Source of the DNA: Symsagittifera roscoffensis
Lineage: Eukaryota > Xenacoelomorpha > Acoela > Convolutidae
Assembly: GCF_963678635.1 (NCBI RefSeq)
Contig: NC_087070.1
Location: 36,151,109 to 36,211,108, forward strand
Length of the DNA stretch: 60,000 bases
Reading direction: 5' to 3'
Below, in pieces: positions 20,177 to 29,835 of this stretch. The number at the start of each line of letters is the position of its first letter. The stretch's first letter is position 1. The position numbers and the translations under genes were made by a program. The notes beneath the pieces were generated by a model. The model ran no database searches. It was not told where the DNA came from and saw only the letters and a program-made list of their open reading frames with translations.

Positions 20177-21378
20177 TCTTTTAAAACCTAGGAGGAAAAT
20201 TTTTATATCAGGGCGTTGGCATTGGACGTCAGAAAAAATGTTTTATGTTAAGTCATATCCTCGAAAGTGCAGATAAGTGAAAGAATTTGGAAGGCTATAG
20301 GCTATGCCATTTATATTCTGCAGTGAGTCGATATGACGTGGATAAGAGTAATTTCGTGCATTTTGTAAATTCTGTTCAATGACACTGTACCAATTTTACG
20401 ATCATTGCAAAATTCAATGGGGACATTGACCGGGCTGTCCGAGGAGTATGTGACATTCGACCAGATGCAGATTCGGCGATTTCGAATAGTTAGCAGCTAA
20501 CCTTCCGAATTGACAGTTTTGAGAGATTAGTGACGTTCTTGTGACGATTAGTCAAACGGTGAAAGTCAAGATATTCTGGTAATTTGAAATTTCAAAAATT
20601 CGAACTAAGAAGTCGCACTTCTGAGAAACGCCAAAAACCGCCATTTTGGAGAAAAACCAGAAGAAAATCAGAACAACAATAGTTGCGACGAAGATAACTA
20701 CGAAAAAATCGAAGATCAGAATCAAAGAAAAAGCTGAATTAGCAGAGACCCGCTCCGAGTTGCAGCGATTGTGTCGCTACAATCGTTGCAAGGCCGTTCG
20801 CAACAACGGTGAAGGGTAGAAAAACAGTCTTCCGGAAAGAAGATAAGGTTGTTATTTCCCCGGATATAGGAATCCGGAGGGGTCTCGGGATTTGAACTAA
20901 AACCGTTTTATGTAAACTCTTAGCTTCCCGGTTATGTCTTGAATTGAATTTATTTAATATCAGAATTCATTTTACGAAGATGAGAAGCGAGGAGTTGGGG
21001 GAAAGGGCTGATCCATCTTCGACGGAGATGATGATTTTTATCTACTGAACAAAAAAAATAATAATACAATAAGTAGTAGTAGCCCTGTTTTTAGGAGTGA
21101 CCTTTTGGTCTGGGGATACTGAGACCCAGCCATGAGCTCACCAGTTTTGCATGTACTTAAGTTAGTTCGAGCGTTCTGATCGAAGCCGGAGAACAGTAAC
21201 GTTTTTGTCGACCCGATGTTAGAAAGACCACCAAAAGAACTGGCTTTGGTAGAGACGGTGAAAAGCATGTAGAACGCTGTTTAGACGCTGGCCAGTCGTC
21301 TTAGGACCTAGATTTATTTTCCGTCGATATGTATTTCCGGGCGAATGTTACATCAACTGTGATTGGCTAAATTTTTTA

Positions 21379-21403
21379 ACATTATGGTTTAGAACCATAA
21401 TGT
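21379..21403. other. 11-bp perfect hairpin, 3-nt loop
   Basis: ACATTATGGTT (21,379-21,389), loop TAG, AACCATAATGT (21,393-21,403). It lies ~65 bp before the hammerhead-like motif. Confidence 0.8.
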
Positions 21404-21466
21404 ATGTGAATTATTGTAAATAATAATTGTAAATTGATGTTTTACCGTCACTTAGATTAATCTATT

Positions 21467-21514
21467 GTAAAAATCCTGACGATGCACATAGTTGCGAAAA
21501 CGTTTGAAATTTAC
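21467..21514 (+). ncRNA. Hammerhead-ribozyme-like motif (site a)
   Basis: The invariant core CUGANGA (CTGACGA, 21,476-21,482) is followed by a short stem II (GCA/TGC) and GAAA (21,496-21,499). AAC/GTT after GAA can form helix III only between two molecules, as in dimeric hammerheads. The cleavage position would be T21505. Stem I can form between GTAAAAATC (21,467-21,475) and GAAATTTAC (21,506-21,514), with two A.A mismatches as an internal loop. This is the layout of minimal type I hammerheads known from Penelope-like elements and retrozymes. Activity is not shown. Confidence 0.5.
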
Positions 21515-22517
21515 TTTTTTGGCACAATTTTCTTCAACCAGGAGAAAATTTTCGAACAAAATAACTCGTCGTCAAACTGCTAGATGAAACCTATTAGTTT
21601 TTTTTTCATGGGGGCTCTACCAATTTAAAAATCGCGAACACTCTAACATACTATTCAAATAAACTCAGACTTAAGATGTTTTTTCATAATCTAAACCATG
21701 ACCTAAAACTCTCAAAAATTTGTGACAAAATGTTTAAAATTGTAACATAATAGTTGTTACATAATTTCAGTAATTTTTGTAAAGTTTTGATTGGTTGAAT
21801 TTTTTAAATTATGAAATAATGATGTTGTGCAAGTCGGTCATAGTTGGAAGTTTGACCTTGAGCAATGCACAAGACATGATTTTGGGGTGAAACGGAATTT
21901 TTCAAAAATTCGAATTGAGCATGTCATGCTCAGTTTTCTCGCGACAACTGGAAATATCTGAAAATAAGATCAGAAGAACCGAACTACAATCGCGGGAAAG
22001 TAGTCAAAAAAACAGCGCGAAATTGCTTTTCGCAATTTCCAGATATAAGATTGTGCGAGAGTAGAGCTGTCTCATTCTTAAGAGAAGACAGAGTGATTGT
22101 GCGTGGAGAAGAAAGCGAATCAGTATTGGACCAGAGTGAATCTTCGGTTGAAAGGTGGACAACCGAAGTCTCCCAATGGTCCAGCCCCAAAACTCATTTC
22201 TCAAGGTAAAACTTATTCATTTAAAACTCCTCGAGTCAAACTTGATTACCAATTGTTCTAGAGTTACTTATTAATTTGGTTACTTAATTCTAGAGAGTGT
22301 GCCGGTATGTGAGTACCCAATTTAAATTTCTTGAGTGTGTTTTATATTGTTATGTTGAGGTAAGTAGAGTTTTAGGTTGAACCATCTGAAATGGATCAAA
22401 GGTCCACTGTCTAATAAAAAGTAGTTATACGGATTGTTCCGACCCTGTTTTTAACGGCGTTCGCGTGTTCTACGTATTTTGAGACCTAAGTATGGGGACG
22501 TTCTTATTTTCTAGAGT

Positions 22518-22533
22518 GGGGGGGGGGGGGGGG
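22518..22533. repeat. G16 homopolymer
   Basis: Sixteen consecutive G on the + strand, 27 bp before the start of the triplicated segment. Long G runs are rare in this AT-rich DNA and are error-prone in sequencing. Confidence 0.8.
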
Positions 22534-23039
22534 TATTTTGGTAGTCGCCTGTAAGCTGTAACAAAGGTTTTAGTCTCATGTCGCAAGTGAACCGAATTAG
22601 CTCCGACCGTTTGAGGTAGAAAAACACAAGAGATAGTGTCCCTGACTCTTGAGCCAAAGATTATAGGGACTATTTATCTTAAACCTCATATGTGACCTAA
22701 GTAGGCGACTGTTACATGTGTATGACACTTTTTATGATCTTTGATCATTTTGTACAGATATTAGAAAACATCAAAGTTTGACGCGTTTCAATTTTATTAT
22801 CATCATCAGAACTGAAAATCAAAAAAGGAACTGATTATAAATACAGACACTACACAATGACAGAAACAAGTTACTAGCTGATATACATCAGAACACAGAA
22901 ACAAGAAAATCCCGCGTCTACCTCTGCTCACAGTTTCAGGGTCAAGTGTCGCTGCGCATACTCTTCACTAGTATTTAGCTGCGGGTCCAGTTGTGCGATT
23001 TAGATAGCTTCCAAAGACAAAAGTAAAGATAGTTTAGAA

Positions 23040-23092
23040 TTTTTAAAACCTGAAGATGCACAAAAATGTGCGAAAACGTTTGTTTGAATTTA
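23040..23092 (+). ncRNA. Hammerhead-ribozyme-like motif (site b), copy 1
   Basis: CTGAAGA core at 23,050-23,056, stem II GCACA/TGTGC with a four-A loop (within 23,057-23,071), GAAA at 23,072-23,075, AAC/GTT helix III possible in a dimer, cleavage position T23081. Stem I pairs AAAC (23,046-23,049) with GTTT (23,082-23,085). It is the best-formed of the three sites and lies just beyond the 3' side of the non-LTR element, on the opposite strand. Confidence 0.55.
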
Positions 23093-23520
23093 CAATTTTA
23101 ACGCATTCTCAAAATAAACTATGAAAATAAACCACTTAATGGTGTTGAAGAAGAAGAAAAAAGAACACATGAATTACTATACAGTAAAAAGCCGAGGCAT
23201 CAGTATAGCAAAGTGTTAATAATAAAGTTGGTTAAAATTCATTGGTTATATCAAACAAAAACACAACATCAGAAACCAAGCAATAAACAAAACAAAACAA
23301 AACAACACAAGTTCGGTTACAGTTCAGAAATTGGTTGATTAAAATATATGAAGTTACGGATACTAAAAAAACATCAGTTTTAAGAATTAAGAACGAGCTG
23401 GTATTAAAACTTTACAAACAATTTTATAGATAGTCCAAACATACAGCGTATATACAGAGTATATACAGATTCTCTTTCAAACAATGTCTGGAAAATTAAA
23501 CTAAACTAAAACATATAGAA

Positions 23521-23973
23521 CTAGCAAAAACGGAAATCACGCCACGTATTTGTATTTGTACATATTGGATTGTTTCTCAATTCACTCACGTAAAATTCTT
23601 TCAATTTTTTCTTGAATCCTGTTCTCGATTTTTCTAAATTGAACAAAATTATGGGCAGTGAATTCCATTTCTTAGAAGTCAAATGAAAAAATGATTTTTG
23701 TAGAGAAGCGGTTGAACAATGTTTGTCAAAAAAAATTTGTTTCGATCTTTTGTTGAGCCTATAATTGGCAGTCGGTAGTCTCAATGTATTTTGAAAAGCC
23801 TTCTTTTTGTTTGTAAGATTTTGGTATAAGTATGTTATACACTTTAACTCAATTCTTTTCTCGATTCCAATGAACGATTTGCTAAAGCGAAGAAGGGAAG
23901 AAGATTTAAATTTCGATCTGAAATATGTTCTTTTTAACGCCCAGTTCAACTGTTTCTCTAGAGATAGCATCAA
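23521..23973 (-). pseudogene. C-terminal domain of the non-LTR RT, copy 1
   Basis: 150 codons, basic, with the RLPTANYRLNKRSKQIFF and WNSLPIILFN blocks that close the ORF in CR1/L2/Rex-like elements. The link to the RT core runs through an interval (23,980-24,170) holding LGLILDSSLSFHAQI in a different frame. Confidence 0.7.
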
Positions 23974-24166
23974 ACTAATTTAATTTGTTGTAAAAATATT
24001 GCTGAATAATCTAAATGTGATAAAACAAGACAATGAAGCAAGGCAACTAATGATAATGTCGGCAGTTGTTGTCCAATTGTATCTATAGTTTTAATTCCTT
24101 GTGCCATTTTTTGGAGAATTGTTTTGATTTGAGCATGAAAAGACAAACTTGAATCAAGAATAAGGC

Positions 24167-24718
24167 CTAAATATTTGCATTCTGATTTTTGGCTACATAA
24201 TGCCCATTAATTACTATTGTATCAGTATCTACATTTTTGCTATCGTTTTTTTGACAAAATGTTATAAATTCCGATTTAGATGCATTCAGATTCAATTGGT
24301 TCTGTGCAAAAAAATCCGCTAGATTATTGAGTGATTTTTGCAATCGATACAAAGCATCCTCAGAAATTATAGAGGAGGAAAAAACCATACAGTCGTCAGC
24401 ATATTGAACTAAAGTACAACCTTCATATAATCGCTCTTGTATGTCATTAACATATAAATTGAACAACAACGGACCAAGTACCGTTCCTTGTGGGACACCT
24501 CGTTTGATTTCAATCCAGTCTGAAAAGATTCCATTGACGTTTACTCTTTGAAAACGTTTGCTTAGGAAGCTAGCAATTAAAGCATTTGCTCCATTTGAAA
24601 AACCGAGGGAAAGCATTTTTTCAATTAAAACTTCATGCGAAATAGAATCAAAAGCCTTGGACAGATCTAATAAAGCTGCATGTACGACTTTTTTGAATCT
24701 ATTTAATTTCGAGAGCAT
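24167..24718 (-). pseudogene. RT catalytic core, copy 1
   Basis: A 183-codon frame with LLDLSKAFDSISHEVLI, GVPQGTVLGPLLFNLYVND and the catalytic QYADDCMVF block. It overlaps the previous frame by ~20 nt in another frame, so a small indel divides the RT. Residue Phe in RFQRV (24,554) is Ile in copies 2 and 3. Confidence 0.85.
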
Positions 24719-26249
24719 CTTGTGTTGAAATGTTTTTGCGAAATCCGAATTGAAATGGTGTCATTATTTGAAATTTGTCAAGATGTTCTGTTATTTGGGC
24801 ATGTAAATTTTTTTCAAAAATTTTAGAAAAAGCACAAGTTATTGATATTGGCCGATAATTTTTTGCATCCATTGGTTCATCTTTTTTAAACAAAGGGGTT
24901 ACGTGTGCTTTTTTCAGTTCGATCGGGAAAATGTTCTCATCTAAGCAAGTATTTATGACAAAAGTTAAATGTGGAACTATAACTAATTGACCGTCAATGA
25001 TTGCCCAAGCAGGTTCGGTACAAGGTCCGAGAGGTTTTCTAACATTGATTTTTCGAACTATATCACAGCATTGCTTCACTGTAATGTGTTGAAAATGGAA
25101 AGGTGCAGATTCAGAGCCAGTTTTGTTGTAATTCGGAGGCTTTTTAGCGCCGAAAAATTCGCCTAAGTTTGAAAAAATATAATTTAAATGATTGGCAATT
25201 TTTTTGTTTTGGGTTATCATTTCACTGAAGGAATTTCGTAGAACTGTAATTCGATTGTTGCCAGAACATGTACCTCTAACTTGGTTAATATATTTCCAAT
25301 TTTGTTGGATAGTGCTGAGAAGTGAAAAACAATTTTTTGAATGATCGAGTTGTTTACTTCTAATCAATTGGCTCAGTTGATTATGTAAAAACTGGTACTT
25401 TGACCAATTATCGCTTGTGCTTTGACTGCGATAAGATCTGAGTGAATTCTGTTTCCTAATCAACAATTGCTGACATTCTGAATCGAACCACTCCGTTTTC
25501 AACACACTTTTTGGTTTAAAATTACGAACAAATTTTCTTTGGATAGGAGCATGTTGCTGAAGAGCACTAGAAATTAAATAAATCATCGTCGAGAACATGT
25601 TTTGTGCGTCTGTACATTGATATAAGAGATACCAAGGAAGAGCGGAGAGTGTATTACAAAATTCATTTTTCTGATAATTTTTCATATTGAAAGTCGAAAT
25701 TATCCTCGGTAAACTTTTGCCGCATTTTGTATCCGTCAAAATAAATGAAGCAAAATGGTCGGTTTTATATGGTGTATCAAAACAAAATTCAATGCCGTTT
25801 GTTTCATAGTCACAGATAATGTAGTCGATATGAGTTTTAGTTGAGGAACTAATTCTGGTCTCATCGTTTGGACAAAAATCCTTCACTCCATATGGAATAA
25901 TTATAGAATCTAAATTTTCTTTTTCTTTGCTATCCAGATAATTTATGTTATAATCACCCAGAAGCGTAATTTTATTAGAAACTGAAAATGCATTATCTAT
26001 GTTAAGCGTTAATTGTTCCAAAAAATCAATAAAGTTTGAGCTGCTTGGATTATAACACAAATTAACTAACATTTTTTCTTTACTGGAAATGTTAAATGTA
26101 GATTTGCACTCAACCCACACTGACTCATATTTTTCTTTATCAAACAAATTTAAATCAGGCCTCAATTTCGGAGCCAATTTGACTGGTATATATAACAAAA
26201 CGCCACCGCCTTTCTTTTTTACCGCTGATTGCCTATCATATCTGAACAT
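24699..26249 (-). pseudogene. Endonuclease and N-terminal RT, copy 1
   Basis: A 516-codon frame. The N-terminal part has the endonuclease motifs KKGGGVLLYI, LLGDYNINYLD, THIDYII and TDHFASF of apurinic/apyrimidinic-type retrotransposon endonucleases, which nick the target DNA. The linker is followed by RT blocks: VTPLFKKDEPMDAKNYRPISI, SKIFEK, and FQFGFRKNISTQDAL. The frame then shifts and the RT core continues at 24,718. The first ATG of the frame is internal; the true start is upstream past the TGA. Confidence 0.85.
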
Positions 26250-26303
26250 CGCATGCGTTCTAGGGTGGAGATTCCATAAATTGTCACTATCTTCTTTTTT
26301 AAG

Positions 26304-26694
26304 TCACGTTTCGGAAATTCCTATAATTGTATTTTCGCCCATGTCATCACAAAATTTTTTCAATTGCATCCGTTTTCTAATAATACTTTGAAAATTCAAA
26401 TGAACAAATTTAAGATTTGCACAATTTTTTGAGCAGATGCCGTAGACTGTTTCAATGGTTTCAATAGGACCAGGGTTTTTTTTCAACATCCCCACATTGG
26501 GTCAGTAACACCGCAAAAAGGAAAAAATGAGTCAGTGTGGTAGCTCTCCGCTCATTTATCCCACATTTCGATGATAATATCTTTTGATGGCAGCTTAGAT
26601 AGCCCCAGTAAACAATGGTTTTTTCTATATTTTCCATCTGAGCCTTGGAAATTAGAAAAATTGCACAAAACAACCAGCATTTAATATTCAGCAT
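26304..26694 (-). pseudogene. 2A leader and start of endonuclease, copy 1
   Basis: The ATG at 26,694 opens a hydrophobic N-terminus (MLNIKCWLFCAIFLISKAQ) that looks like a signal peptide. It is followed ~40 residues later by another hydrophobic stretch and LLTQCGDVEK. The DNA then has a T8 run (A8 on the coding strand); with seven A the frame would read a canonical D-V-E-x-N-P-G-P 2A sequence. The downstream frame does contain KNPGP (frame 26,304-26,495). 2A sequences make the ribosome skip one peptide bond and release the leader. The endonuclease start (KFVHLNFQSI, IIGISET) follows and is cut by TGA where Trp is expected. Confidence 0.7.
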
Positions 26695-26800
26695 AATAAA
26701 TTAAATAAATTAAAAATCCGTCAAAATAATCCGTCATAATCCAGTCTTTTTGGACAGTGTTTTATGATGTTTTAACGTCTGCAAAGCATTTTGTCAATTT

Positions 26801-26845
26801 TATTAACATGGCGATGGACATAGTTCCGAAAACGTTCGAATTCAC
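26801..26845 (+). ncRNA. Degenerate hammerhead-like motif (site c), copy 1
   Basis: Related to site a over ~35 bp but with core ATGGCGA in place of CTGACGA, so probably inactive. Stem II is GGA/TCC where site a has GCA/TGC, a compensatory change. It is followed ~45 bp later by TATGAAAATAAA, also found after site b. Equivalent copies are at 35,230-35,274 and 43,658-43,702. Confidence 0.4.
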
Positions 26846-28057
26846 ATTTAAATAATTTTTCTTTATGAAAATAAAACATTTACAGCCTATGGAAAGATAA
26901 TGTGGCACAAATTTAAATTTATCTGACATTAAGCATTGTTGTTTTTATTCTATTTAACGTTAGATCATTAGATAATTTTATTTTGTTTAAGCATTATAAG
27001 TACAAGTAATTTTTAATCTTTAATTCTTAATAAAGTTTGTTTCTAAATAAGCACATGAAGTAGAAGTAGTAATTTTTTTTTAAATAATATTTAAATTTTG
27101 GAGATTTTCTCAAAAAGGCCGTGAGAAATACAACAGAGAACTGAAATTAATTTGTGCACAATTTCATTTCTTAAAATTCATTAAATAATTCCAAAAAATC
27201 TACTGATCAGAACTGACTGAAACTCAGATTGGCTGATACCTTAAAATTCTGATGATTTTGGGGGATTAATATGGTAAAAAGGGGAAAAATCAGAAATATA
27301 CTCAATTTTGCGTGAAAAATTCAACCTGGCTTTCGGACTATGGAAATAAATCTTGATGCCAGGTAGCACCTTACTACCGAAATTGCAACTTAGCATCACT
27401 ATTTACTGGTCGGATGCAAGTTGGCTCGAGATTTACGTATCGGTGTGTAAGTTGTCATGAAGATCTCGTAGTGGTAGTATAGGCTTTTGGACAGTTGTCC
27501 AAGGGTTTTCACTCCTCAGTTTTCATCCGGCACAAAATTGAGTTTTTTTCAGGGTGTTGCAAGTAAAGAACATTGAAACCATTGGATCTCGGTTAGCATG
27601 TAGGAAGTTGTTGAGCTAGTATTACCAGTCTTTCCCCAGCGAGACTCTTGATTTTATTTTTAGTTTTTAATGAAATGTTTGTTTCGGCGGGAACTAGGAT
27701 TGCCCAAAAAAGCTTCAGTTGCTTGGCCAAGGCATCAAATTTTTGTTCTTTGAGACTTTTATCAAACGCAAATACAAGGGACATCAATGATATGGAATTC
27801 AGCTTCGCTCCTCTGACCTCGATATCCGAAGATGAAAAATCTATTCAAGAGGCCGTAGAGAAATTTGCTAATGAAAGATTGAAGCCTTTAGTGAGAAAAA
27901 TGGACGAGAACGCAAACATGGACCAAGGACTGATTGATGAACTGTTTGCAAATGGCTTTATGGGAATTGAAGTTCCCGTTAATTATGGCGGTGTAGGTAA
28001 ATCTTCGGTGTCATAACCCTCGGTGTCTTAGCCATCTGTATTGAAGATTATTTTATC

Positions 28058-28245
28058 TGGTTAAGTGGATAGTGCGTGAGACTCAAAATCCCTTGATTGC
28101 AGTAAGTCGCAGATCGAATCTTAAACCTAGCCGAGTTGTTCACCTACTGAGTTTTCTGTTTTTTTATCGCGTTTTTTTCTAGAGCTGCTTTTTGATAGTG
28201 TTCTCGCAAGTGTTTGCGAAGTGCAGCTTCGCCTCTGTGTCAAAA
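28058..28245 (+). repeat. tRNA-derived SINE-like sequence in ACADSB intron 1 (copy 1)
   Basis: A pol III A-box-like TGGTTAAGTGG (28,058-28,068) is followed ~42 bp later by a B-box-like AGATCGAATCTT. The head shares AGTGCGTGAGACTCA with another SINE-like piece at 55,040. The body ends in the conserved hairpin GCGAAGTGCAGCTTCGC (28,218-28,234) and CTCTGTGT. Copies 2 and 3 carry it at about 36,487 and 44,915. Confidence 0.5.
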
Positions 28246-28559
28246 AAATGTCGGCCTAACACGGGGTCATTTCAAGGGAGGCATAAGATTTTTGCTTCAT
28301 TATGGATTGCACAAAATGCAGAAATGCTTAGAATATAATTTATAGCTCAAAGTTTTTCATGACAACAGTTATATTTTCGGCTCTACGGGAAATTGTACGA
28401 GTTTCATCTCCGTTTGTTAATTTTTTTTTTGAGTTTCCATTTATTGCCGTCGGTTGTGTTTCTGGAGATGTTTTCCGCAAAGAACACGATTCCAGGCAGC
28501 ATTTTGATATTTTAATTTATGGTTTTTTGAAGTTTTTTTTGTTCTTTTTTATCTGGTAT

Positions 28560-28600
28560 TGCTAGTGGTGCAAGTAGTATCGCCTCTGTGTTGATAGTTT
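28560..28600 (+). repeat. Further copy of the CGCAAGTGGTGCGAAG...GCCTCTGTGTT core
   Basis: GCTAGTGGTGCAAGTAGTATCGCCTCTGTGTT matches, with gaps, the 3' core of the SINE-like family at 28,205. Present in all three units. Confidence 0.4.
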
Positions 28601-29791
28601 GATAGTTTTTCAATAGTTTTTTTTCTTCAAATGGTAAAAAGAGCTCATGGGGTGCTGGTTTAATACGAGCGAAACTTATATGCGCTTTATGCTTACTGTT
28701 AGCGAATTAGTAAACAAAAATCGAAAAACTCTAATGCTAGAAAATGTTTTGCATTATATTTTCATTTTTTTTTGGATGCAAGTTTCTGATTTATTTTATT
28801 TTGTCCTAAAAGTGCGTAGAATTCGTTTTGATTAATTTTTTGGAGCATTTTGGTTCAAGCAATTTCTTTCAAAATCAATTCAATCTGATGGCACAGCGTA
28901 TTGTTTTATTCTGAGAAACTTTTCGATAAAGAATTGTTCATAAATTTCAAGAACTTTTTTGTTTACAATGTTGAATTGACTTTGCTATTTTGACTTGACC
29001 TTTCTGAGAAGGTATGTGGCGAAAGATAGCACAAAATACGCGAGCGTGGTTCTTTTTGGATATTTTTTTTGATAAAACTCCTGTTTGATAAAAACAGATA
29101 TTATGAAAATGTATTGGTTTTGGCATTTCTTTGAGACGCTTTGGATTTTTTTTCTCCTTTTTCTTAAATTTTAGTTTTTCGCAAAAGCTACTACCGATTT
29201 CCAAAATAAGTAATACCAATGGAAGGACAGCTCTTTCCCCTGTGTGCCTAAATATTCCCCTGGTTTCTTTTTATTTTACCCCACTTTCTACAGCCTTCGA
29301 TAAATGAGAATGTTTGACCTAAAGTTTTTTTGCTTTCTCGAAAACTGCTTTCCCAAATTGAATTTTGGGTTCAATAAAGAATCGGGTTGTGGGAAGATTT
29401 TCTGACTTCTTGAAAACTACCCTTCATATCTGAGGTTTTGAATTCAATAAAACAAATGGATTGTGTAAAACACACTGCATCAGCGGTTACGCTCATTTTT
29501 TTACACAAAAAGTTATGGTCTTCGGAAAAATCAAATATCAATTTTTTTAAACTCTTTTAAACTTTTCTCAAAAACTACCCTCCCAAGTTAAAGAATAAGT
29601 TTTAAAAAATAGATAATGGAAATCGTCCAGTCATAAGCGAATACGCCCTAGTTTTTGAAGTAAAAAAAGTCTAATTTGGACAGTTTATTGGAGACTTTTT
29701 CTTGATCTTTTTTAGCCTACATTTTCTTCTACAGAATTCGCTTAATTTTTTCACTTGTTTGAGACACATGGTCTTTTGAACATGCTTTTTA

Positions 29792-29835
29792 AAATCGCAA
29801 ATGGTTCGAAGCTTAGCTTCGCCTCTGTTTATAAA
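29792..29835 (+). repeat. SINE-like core next to ACADSB exon 2 acceptor
   Basis: TCGCAAATGGTTCGAAGCTTAG then CTTCGCCTCTGTTTATAAAG is the same conserved core. It ends 12 bp before the AG of the exon 2 acceptor, so a repeat contributes the splice-acceptor neighbourhood. Present in all three units. Confidence 0.45.

Larger units (their letters stand above)
19618..22559. other. Non-coding tail of the Gypsy-class element and/or flanking repeats
   Basis: No long frame. Features: a strong hairpin (20,144-20,176), a purine-rich tract GGAGTTGGGGGAAAGGG (20,991-21,007) followed by TG that would suit a polypurine tract before a 3' LTR, a second hairpin (21,379-21,403), a hammerhead-like motif, an AATAAA (22,413-22,418) and a G16 run. 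Diverged repeats link 20,585-20,670 with 21,892-21,980 (shared TTTCAAAAATTCGAA start). Without a second LTR in the window I cannot define LTR ends. Confidence 0.4.
23521..26694 (-). mobile_element. Non-LTR retrotransposon, CR1/L2/Rex-like, copy 1
   Basis: Read on the - strand the element encodes, in order, a signal-like leader with a 2A motif, an apurinic-type endonuclease, reverse transcriptase and the usual C-terminal domain. It is broken by a homopolymer shift at 26,476-26,483, a TGA at 26,304-26,306, a shift at ~24,700-24,720 and a further break near 24,000. The TGA and the two downstream breaks recur in all three copies, so the insertion was already dead before the triplication. The outer ends are not certain: UTRs extend into 22.8-23.5 kb and 26.7-26.9 kb. 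The coordinates give the coding span. Confidence 0.85.

Noticed and set aside
26089-26391. 100-codon + strand frame over the non-LTR endonuclease (also in copies 2 and 3)
   Set aside because: Antisense of the endonuclease frame, which has clear motifs.
28647-29219. Intron 1 frames of 62 and 90 codons in ACADSB
   Set aside because: AT-rich, low complexity, and the first is interrupted in copies 2 and 3 by a T-to-A change creating a stop.
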